Below, one piece after another: positions 56,078 to 64,000 of a stretch of 64,000 nt of DNA. Positions within the stretch are counted from its first letter, which is position 1. Every line of letters begins with the position of its first letter. This DNA is from Panax quinquefolius (taxonomy: Eukaryota > Streptophyta > Magnoliopsida > Apiales > Araliaceae). The stretch covers positions 46,345,652 to 46,409,651 of the forward strand of contig CM035163.1 in the NCBI GenBank assembly GCA_020205615.1. The letters run 5' to 3'. Position numbers and translations under genes: made by a program. The notes below the pieces were generated by a model, which was not told the origin of the DNA, did no database searches, and saw only the letters and a list, made by a program, of their open reading frames with translations.

Positions 56078-56365
56078 CAATACATGTGTCTTGGCAATTA
56101 TTTCAAAAAAACCGTGTATGTGTGTGACACCCAACTTGGGACTTAAACCGTGTGCTTGCATGTTTTCATGTGCTGGCATGTTTTCACATTTGGTCAAAAT
56201 GGATAATAAATGATAGGTAAGTGAAGTATTGCCCGGGCGAAAAATGAAGTACTTCCGCGTAAAATCTGTTCCAATCTGGACTGTTCAATCCAAAAATTCT
56301 TCATCCAACCGTGCATTCAAAATTAGTTTTTCAAAATTACATTTTTGCCCTCAATTTCAAAAATC

Positions 56366-56373
56366 TATAAATA
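56366..56373 (+). promoter_or_regulatory. TATA box of the G LTR
   Basis: TATAAATA in AAATCTATAAATAGGTAG, followed about 30 bases on by TTTTTACCAATTCAGTG, a plausible start region. This gives a predicted LTR promoter on the plus strand. Confidence 0.6.
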
Positions 56374-57159
56374 GGTAGTATTTCATTCATTTGGTTTTTA
56401 CCAATTCAGTGAAAAGCAAAGCATACTTTCCTTGCCTACATTCTCTCTAAAAGCTTTATATCTCTTCTTACAAAAGTTCTGATTATTTTTTAGAAGACAA
56501 AATTGGTCCAAGTATTGAGATAACTTTAATTTTTGTTGAATTATTTCTTACTTGTATTTTATCTATAGATATACGAATATGCATTGTTATACACAATTTT
56601 ATATATCTATATTTCTTCTATTTGTCAAATAAAAGGATACTTGTAACAAACCGATATTTTTATATAAATAAATCGTAAATTTTTAGTAAATAAATTTTTT
56701 TTTATTTAAAGGTGGGAATACATGCAAGGTAAATTATATGTATAAATAAAATTTATTTATTACATGAATAATTTCAAATAAATTTCTTAGAATTATTGAC
56801 CATTACAAATTATATTTTAATAATTAATTTTGTAGTAAAAATATTTTTATTATTTATTTTCCATGAACATATGATTATATATTATTTAAATAATATGTGA
56901 AATGATTATTGGAATTGTTAAAATAATTATTTTATTAAATGAATTTTAGTTCAGATTATTAAGTTAATTATTTTAACTTAATTGATAGTGCTATATATGC
57001 AAGATAAATCAGATATGGAATCCAAACCCTAATTTTGGATTTTGATCAAGGAATGAGACTAATAATATAATATTATTTTTATTTCAGTGCTATAAATATG
57101 TACTGTACATGTGTGGACTGATACTGGTTGGTCAATTATATTGTATCATGACCAAACCC

Positions 57160-57490
57160 TAGCGTTAATTTGTTAAACCCTATTTTGAAATTTAAATACA
57201 AGTTCAAGACTGTTTAGTAACTGTATTATGTGATTAATGATTAGTATTATAGATTCTAATCTTAATTAGAAAAAAACCCTAATGATTAGAAATCCTAATT
57301 TCTAAATTAGGAACCCTAACTTCGAATTTATAAACCCTAATTAGATAATTAGAAACCCTAATTACTAAACTAGAACCCTAATCGCTAAAGTATGAAGCTT
57401 AGTATTAATTAGGGAAAGCCCTAATTATTACCTAGAAAATCCTAATTACTAATTAAACCTAATTGTTATTTAGAAACCCTTACTATAAAA
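57160..57490. repeat. Telomere-like AACCCTAAT motif cluster
   Basis: More than ten occurrences of ACCCTAA or CCCTAATT spaced by roughly 15-25 bases of AT-rich sequence. They are not head-to-tail, so this is not a telomere array. Confidence 0.7.
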
Positions 57491-59104
57491 TTGTAAGCCC
57501 TAATTGCTAAATTAGCGATCTTAATTATAATTTGTAAAGCCTAAACCTAATTTCAAGTCTATTGTAATTAGATAACCTATGCTAATTAAGAAATCCTAAT
57601 TTTGAATTTTAAAAACTTTAATTTTCATTTTTAACCTAATTTGAAAAATCCTAGAAATTAATTAAATTTTTGAAAACCTTAGGGTCAAACCCTAAGAGTT
57701 TGCCAAGTTACATTGTTGCCATTAAAATCAAAAGCCAAAAGACTATTTTGCCCCTCTTGCATTATTTGAGGTAACTTACAAATCTAGTCAAATTGGAGTT
57801 GTTGAACAACTCTTGATTTGCCGTGTGCTCTAAATAATCAGCACACAAGCCACATTATATCAACCAATACATTGCACCAAATTATAAATATATCTAGAGA
57901 GAGAAAAGTTCATATTTTAGCCCATTTGCTCACTTATACTCATCCAAGACCCTCTCCCTCTAAAGCCCACGAAATCCTAAGCCAATTCAGTCACAAAATC
58001 AAGCCCCACTAACACTCATAACAAATCAGAAGCCAAAGATCAAGAATTTGTTCTTAAAGGTATAAACCCTAACCAAGAAATCTGATCTTGAATGTCATGT
58101 TAGATGTTAGATTTTTGTGTTTAAATATGTATTATATAGTGTTAATCAATGATCTGGGTTAGTAGAAAGTGGATCTATAACATCTAGATGCTCAAAATGA
58201 AAGATTTCTAAAATCTGTAAAACTGAGAAATATGGTCTGACAACCAAATGTCAGGTCCCATAGATCTCAGTCTATTTATGTTTTTGGTTGTTTAAAGGAT
58301 TGTATTTGTAGTATGTTGTAAGGTCTTTACTCTGGAACTTGATTCAGAGTTAGATTTGTTATAGATTAAAAGTTATTGGTGGTCAAACATAGTTGACCGA
58401 CCATGACTTTCAATTTTCTGGAAAACTCAGATCGTGCCCAGAAGGCTCTGATAAGATCTTCATGGGCTCGGATCTGACATTGTTTTGATGATCTGTGTTG
58501 GTCTTTGCATCTAGGTTATAGTTTGGTATATGGACTACATGTTTATGCCTTAAAATCTCCTAAACATCAAACAGGTGGATCATAGTGGACGGTCAAACCA
58601 AGCCGGACGATTATGAAAGCTATTTTCTGGGTAACCCAGAAAACGCTTGAACATGTCGTCTGACATGGTTTGACCGACATAGATCTGCTTGATCCATTGT
58701 TGTTATACTATTTTTTATGTAATAGATTTGTTGTCTTCTATGTTGGCTACAATCTGGAACTCTTTAATCACTAAAACAATGCAAGGATTGCAAGTTGTGG
58801 AAGCCCAAAGTGGACTGATCGAACTATTCTTCATTTCTAGGTAACCTAGAAAATGAAGAACAGCTCTGATAGTCACATTGAAGGCTTAGATCTCTTTATT
58901 GTGACGCAGTATGACTTTGTTTGTTGTTGGATCTTGTAGTATTGCACTAGTTCTACAAGATCTGACCATTATATTGCCGAGAATCACAATACACAACGAA
59001 TTAATGCTGGTCAAAGTAGCTCACTTGGTAACTGACATTGGATGTTCTTGGTGCTCAAGAACACCAAAGGCTACACTTTCTGTTGCTAAAGGCTATAGCG
59101 ACAA

Positions 59105-59990
59105 TTTATTTAATTTAATTTAATTTATTTTCTAAAAAATATTTTAAAATAGTAATTAATTTATAAAAATTCCAAAAATAGTTTTAAAAATTATTTTAAG
59201 TTATAAAAATTAACTTTTAATAAATTGACATATTTTTCATAAATATTAGTATTAATTTAAATATTATTGATATTTAATTTTTAATAAATGCATTAAATAA
59301 ATTAATTAAAAATAATTTTATTATATTAAAATCATTTTAAATGATAATAAGGTATTTAAAATATTTTAAGTTATAAAATATAACTTTTAATATTTTACAT
59401 TACATTAAATTAATTATTTAATATTAATGATATTTAGATTTATTTAAATTATATTAAATTAATTAATTAAAAATGATTTTAATAATATTAAAAATCATTT
59501 TAATATTTAAAGGTAAATTTCATTAATAAATTAATATTAATGATATTATATTTATTTATTAATTATATTAAATAAATAGTTTAAAAATGATTTAATTGAT
59601 TTAAAATTATTTAAAAAGGAAATAAATGAATTAAAAATATTTTAAGTTATAATAAATGACATTTAATATTTTGATAAATAATGCATTAATATTTAAATAT
59701 TAATGGTAATTATTTAAAATAATTTTAATTGTTTTAAAAATCATTTAAGGGTAATATTAATACTTTAAAAATATTTTTAGTTATTATAAATAACTTTAAT
59801 ATTTTGACAATGATTTCATTAATAGTTTAATATTAATTAAATATTAATGATAATAGAATTATTTAATATTTAAATAATTTAATAATGATTCTGTTGTTTG
59901 AAAAATCATGATAAATTATAATAATTGTTTAAAAAATATTATAAGTCATTTAAAAAATAATTTGACCGATGTTTAAGTTATATTGAACTT
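59105..59990. other. Extremely AT-rich stretch in solo LTR J
   Basis: Nearly 0.9 kb composed almost only of A and T. Recurring blocks include TTAATATTAATGATATT and AAAATCATTTTAA, some in inverted pairs. No gene is present. By composition it could act as a matrix-attachment-like or easily unwound region; this is inference only. Confidence 0.6.
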
Positions 59991-62918
59991 CGGTATAGAG
60001 TTTTAGACTCGATAATTACTCGATAAAGTCGTCGGTACACCAAAATATTTCAGAAATTGATCAAGACTTATATAATTTGTCTGTATACGTGTTTGTTTGT
60101 GATCCAATGACTGATAAACATATGTGACAATGTGATTAGGTTATGTGCTAACTACAAATAGCAGTACTATGTGATATGGTATGTTATTCTAATCAAATAA
60201 ATGATCTTATTAATGGTAGGGCTTGATATAAAAGATAAAACTAAGTTGCATAATTGTAAGCAGCAGATCAGGCAAGTATCCTATCTTTGCAATTACTTTA
60301 TGCAATGGACATGCGTAAGCAAATATTGGAACTATTCTTTTTCATTGTTCAAATATCTTAACCTTTGTATATACTTATGCAATGATTTTGTATAAGTAAG
60401 TTATTAGATTATAATCTATTGTACAAGTTCATTAATTCTGTTATTATAGATCAAGATATATATTCTGTTCGTTAATTTCTAAGCATGGTTATACAAGTGA
60501 CCTCACTTGGATAATCATTATATTTTATCACATGTTGATACATACTTATTGGTTTCCAGTATGTATACATTAACTTAAAAGCCGTCTAAGCTATTTGATT
60601 CAGCTAGACAGAGATTTAAAAATATTATTGAACAAGATAGAACTTTATTGTATCCAACTGAGTTGTTTTGGTTCGCATTCTAGACTAGTATGAACATCCC
60701 GAATCTGGGAAACTTTTATACGCCTAAGGCGGATATTCTGGACGAAAATATCGTTCGAACATGTAGTATTGATCAATATAGGGTATAACGGGCTGATCAC
60801 CCTCGTGCCTGTAAGTTATGACGGTTTACAGATGAAGTTCTGTTTAACCTTTTCGAAAATAGAAAACAATGTTCATAGTTTTTCGACTGATCCCCATTTA
60901 TAGTAAGTACATATTTTTAAAATTTTGATATAGAATTGATATATTGTTATTATTGTTTCATCTTACTTCACAACTATTGATTCGTTGTAGAAGTATCATT
61001 TTAAGAAAACATTTACTTTCTTCAGCTAACTGTTATTGATTGCTATTACTTACTGGGTACTCAAATGCTCATCCTTGCGTAATTTAAATGTTTTCAGCTA
61101 AGTGTGAACAATCTGAAGGCTATGCCAAGAACTAAGGGAAAGGAATGGTTGTTGAATAAGTTGGTGTTATATTATATAATAGTTTGACTTTATTAAGATA
61201 AGGATGATATATATTATCTATCATGTACTGTAATGAATGTTTAAAGGTCGTGTACCTGGGATTACACTCTATTATGTAAATTAAGTTTGGTATATATATT
61301 ATTGTTATTATTATTAGTATTATTCCGCTCATAGAAATGGTATCGTGAAGCATCGAGTTCGAGTTTTAAGTACCTGAATTTGGGGGCATCACAATACTTG
61401 GGTGCCCCAAGGCTACGGAGATACACCTCTACAGAGAGGAATTCAAACCGCACAATTCTTTATTGTCTTCAGTAACCTTTTATCGATATTATTTATATAA
61501 ATATCATAAAATAGATATGACACTTGATAGCTTAAAACGACACTGAGATACTACTCCAAAAAGAGAAGTCATCCGAACTGGATTTGAGAATCGTAGTGAT
61601 CCATTAAAAATATTTATATAAATATCAATTATGAAAATCATAAATTTTGTCGTACTTAGACACCGCAAGTCTACGGAGATACACCTCTACCAAGAGGAAT
61701 TCAAACTATACGATTCCTTATAGTACTAAGTGACATTATCTATAAAAGTTCACATAATAGATAAAATATTCTTATATATTATCTGAGTTAAACAATAATA
61801 TTTGCTATATCAGTTTGTGCTTAATTGATTTAAATATTATACTTGATAAATATTGCTTGAATTGATTTATTCTTTACATACAAGTATTGATACATAAACA
61901 TCTTTCATATAGTACTTTTTAAAGATTATTTGAGAAACAATTTTATTTAATCCGTAGAAAAAAACTCTTTATTTTAAAGAGTTAATAATTCTTTATAAAG
62001 TACATTAACGTTATATATCTGCTTAAACCGAAACATTACTGAACTAAAGATAAAATTGACTTATCTGGTTATTCAAGAAGCATTTCTTGAAAACATAAAA
62101 GTTACTTCAACTTTTATAACTGTGCATATTTTATATATTTGTTTAACCAGAAGCATCATTTGATCTAAACATAAATTTCTATCTGCTTTCAAAGAACACA
62201 TTTTTATATAAAAGTCATTAAACTTTTATAAATATATATTTGTTCTTAAATCAATATCTGCTTATTTGAGAAGCACATTGTTGTTATTTTTTTTTGTAAA
62301 AAGAGAAAAGATCAGAGTTAGTTTATTTTATGTACCTGTGAGAAAGGCAAGTAATTCTTCGACCAAGACCAGAGTCTTAGAGAGGTCAGCAAGAAGTTGG
62401 GTCTCTAATGTACTTGTGAGGTGAGGAAGAAGATGTTGTCTCAAGACTAGATCATAGAATAGAACTGAACTCAAAAGGAGAAACAACTAAACTTGAGGAG
62501 GGAGCGGGGAGCTTGCTGTCCAAGATAGAATAGTTGAATAGTTAGAAGTTTGTCTATAAAACTTTGTAAAGGCTTCTCCGCCTATTAAAGGAGTTTTTAT
62601 TACTGATAGTAATAGGATCTCAAGTTCCAAGTAGGGACTTGAGACTGGACGTAACAACATACCAAGGGGTGTATGTTGTGAACCAGATAAATCTTTGTGC
62701 ATTGTGTGATTGAATTTTTATTATCTTGGATGCTAATTACTAAAACTGCAAATTAATTACTAAAAATTCAAAAAGGCCTAATATAATTTTTAACCTGTAA
62801 TAATCTATTCAACCTCCCTTCTAGAATATTATTAGACTTTCAGCGAGCAAGTCGAATTTGAACCGAACCAAACTCGAACTGAATCGGTTCGCATAAAGTT
62901 CAGATCGTCATGCAACCC

Positions 62919-63664
62919 TAAATTTAAATCAGTAAGTGAATATAATTCTAGAATGTTTAAAATCGGTTCTAAATTGAAATTATGTGAAGATAATATCATT
63001 GATGAAGATTTGTTAGAAAAATCATTCTAAACTTTTCATGCCTTGCATGTGCTCTTGCAGCAATATAGAGAACGAGGTTTTAAGAAATACTCTGAACTGA
63101 TTTCATGTCTCCTTGTGACTGAAAAAAATAATGAACTTTTAATGAAAAATCATGAATCACGACCGACTGGTTCAGCTCCATTCCCTGAGGTGAATGCTAT
63201 GAGATATAATAATAATTATGGTTGTGGTTGTGGTTGTGGTTATGGTCGTGGTCATAATAGAGGTCGTGGACGTGGCCATGGGCGAGGACAATTTCATTAC
63301 CAAAACTATGATGGTTGTAATTTGGTAAATTCTAAAAAACCTTCAAAGAATAAGGAAAAACAAGAAAAGGGGAAGAATATACATAGTAGAGATACCAAGA
63401 AGGAAGAAAATATATGTTATCGGTGTGGAATGAAAGGACATTAGTCTCGTACTTGTCGCACGACCAAACATCTTATTGATTTATATCAGTCCTCATTGAA
63501 AGTAAAGGAGAAGAACATAGAAATAAAATTTTCTCACCCGCATCAAGATAATGATGATATTTATTTTGACCTTTTGGATATGACGCACCTTAATTGACGT
63601 TGCAGATTTTTTTGAGCAAGATGATGAGAAAGTCAATATTTCTTGTAATGAAAATAATTAGTTC
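62919..63664 (+). pseudogene. Broken copia-type gag fragment
   Basis: The plus-strand frame starts without an ATG (FKSVSEYNSRMFKIGSKL, LCEDNIIDEDLLEKSF). It meets a TAA stop near 63028 and continues through YRERGFKKYSELISCLLVTE and NNELLMKNHESRPTGS into a Gly/Arg-rich stretch. The CCHC knuckle CYRCGMKGH*SRTC has a stop in place of the Trp at about 63452. HLIDLYQSSLK, YFDLLDMTHLN and a shifted remainder follow. This matches a common plant Ty1/copia-type Gag family (UBN2 core plus knuckle). The element's LTRs and pol are not in the window. The longest open part is 63043-63444. Confidence 0.78.
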
Positions 63665-63764
63665 AGAATTATGTTAATCCTTTAATTCTATTTCTCTTAT
63701 GCTAATATATTTCGATGTATTTTTTTCTTCCTTCCATGTTGGCTTATTTAATGTAAAGGATTGT

Positions 63765-63782
63765 GTAGTAGTAGTAGTAATG

Positions 63783-63858
<76 letters not shown>
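63765..63858. repeat. TAG/TAA trinucleotide microsatellite
   Basis: A short GTA run, then about 78 bases of ATA repeat. The remaining 63665-63951 holds no other feature that I can see. Confidence 0.95.
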
Positions 63859-63859
<1 letters not shown>

Positions 63860-63951
63860 CTATGTCTTATTATGAACTTATTCTATATTTATTCCTTTTC
63901 ATGTAAAACACAAATACAACTACAACTTATATGAAAAAATAATGTTCTCTC

Positions 63952-64000
63952 TGTGACGCCCCCAAAACAGGTATACATCACCCATCTTGAGTCGCCAAAT
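63952..64000 (-). repeat. Start of another A/B-family LTR at the window edge
   Basis: TGTGACGCCCCCAAAACAGG continues with ATACATCACCC and GAGTCGCCAAAT. It is closest to A's 5' LTR, which has the same CCCATCTTGAG. It presumably extends beyond the window as the 3' side of a minus-strand element or as a solo LTR. Confidence 0.88.

Larger units (their letters stand above)
56642..61393 (+). mobile_element. Very long solo LTR J (4.75 kb)
   Basis: It starts TGTAACAAACC and ends GAATTTGGGGGCATCACA. The duplication ATACT flanks it (56637-56641 and 61394-61398). The last 20-odd bases match those of F and E (TACCTGGATTTGGGGGTGTC-type), so it belongs to a related gypsy group. No gag or pol is seen in 4,752 bp, so I read it as a solo LTR. 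It holds a region dense in AACCCTAAT motifs (57160-57490), an extremely AT-rich stretch (59105-59990) and a TATA-like ATTATAAATATATC near 57881. Short open frames inside it (57818-58012, 58911-59123, 60201-60395) have no recognised product. Confidence 0.85.
55696..62841 (+). mobile_element. LTR of SIRE-like element G, interrupted by solo LTR J
   Basis: The LTR starts TGATAGGTATAA after the polypurine tract, breaks at 56641 for J and resumes at 61399. The end is placed near 62841 by likeness to other SIRE LTR ends (ACCTCCCTTCTAGAATATT, compare C's CCCCCTTCTAGATAACG). The last 0.5 kb has the usual SIRE features (GGACTTGAGACTGGACGTA, TGTGAACCAGATAAATC). Net length is about 2.4 kb. The ending TTTCA is not certain. 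Other parts are repetitive: two copies of CTACGGAGATACACCTCTAC (61413 and 61674). The only frames inside are short. Confidence 0.78.

Noticed and set aside
57160..57490. Interstitial telomere array
   Set aside because: The CCCTAA motifs are not arranged head-to-tail and lie inside a retrotransposon LTR.

Overview
The window looks like heterochromatic or intergenic DNA from a plant with a large, repeat-rich genome, most likely a eudicot. I find no host gene. Almost every base can be assigned to LTR retrotransposons stacked inside one another, plus one CACTA-type DNA transposon and several microsatellites. Evidence for a plant: Ty3/gypsy chromoviruses with a chromodomain after integrase, SIRE/Maximus-type Ty1/copia elements, initiator-tRNA-Met primer binding sites, and a CACTA element with CACTACAAAAA ends. 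The species cannot be told from the sequence.

Layout. (1) 1-18571, minus strand: chromovirus 'A'. Its 3' LTR is cut by the window edge (1-1156). Decayed pol lies at 1157-4550, gag at 13546-14784 and an unusually long 5' LTR at 14972-18571. A was split at its gag/protease border by non-autonomous element 'B' (4556-13540), flanked by TATAG target-site duplications. (2) 18572-35080, minus strand: SIRE-like copia 'C', hit by A at its RT/RNase H end. Its protease/integrase border carries a chromovirus-type solo LTR 'F' (21059-24002, duplication ACTGC). Its 5' LTR (26264-27024 and about 34498-35080) is split by a truncated chromovirus 'E', whose LTR (27025-32744) itself holds a solo LTR of the A/B family (29285-32064). 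A 1.55-kb CACTA element (32945-34494, duplication ATT) sits beside E. (3) 35081-about 52165, minus strand: an older SIRE-like copia 'D'. C inserted into its RNase H region (GTACT on the one visible side). D also received 'H' (35377-48993, plus strand, duplication TTAGT), an LTR-internal-LTR-internal-LTR array. (4) About 52166-62841, plus strand: the 3' end of another SIRE-like copia 'G'. It has one intact 391-codon ORF (54028-55203), polypurine tracts, and an LTR interrupted by a 4.75-kb solo LTR 'J' (56642-61393, duplication ATACT). (5) 62919-63664: a broken copia gag. A TAA microsatellite follows, then the first 49 bases of another A/B-family LTR at the right edge.

How the parts relate. A, B, H, the solo LTR at 29-32 kb and the right-edge LTR form one LTR family (TGTGACGCC... 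on one strand, TGTGAGACCCC... on the other). Only A shows a whole gag-pol-chromodomain plan, now full of stops and shifts. B and both H internals share the same pol deletions and the same acquired non-coding segment, so they look like a non-autonomous subfamily that depended on A-like proteins. Relative order by nesting: D is older than C and H; C is older than A, F and E; A is older than B; E is older than the 29-32 kb solo LTR; G is older than J.

Limits: everything is read by eye. LTR ends supported by matching duplications are exact. Other borders (D/G near 52165, E/C near 32942-34498, the end of G's LTR near 62841) are approximate.
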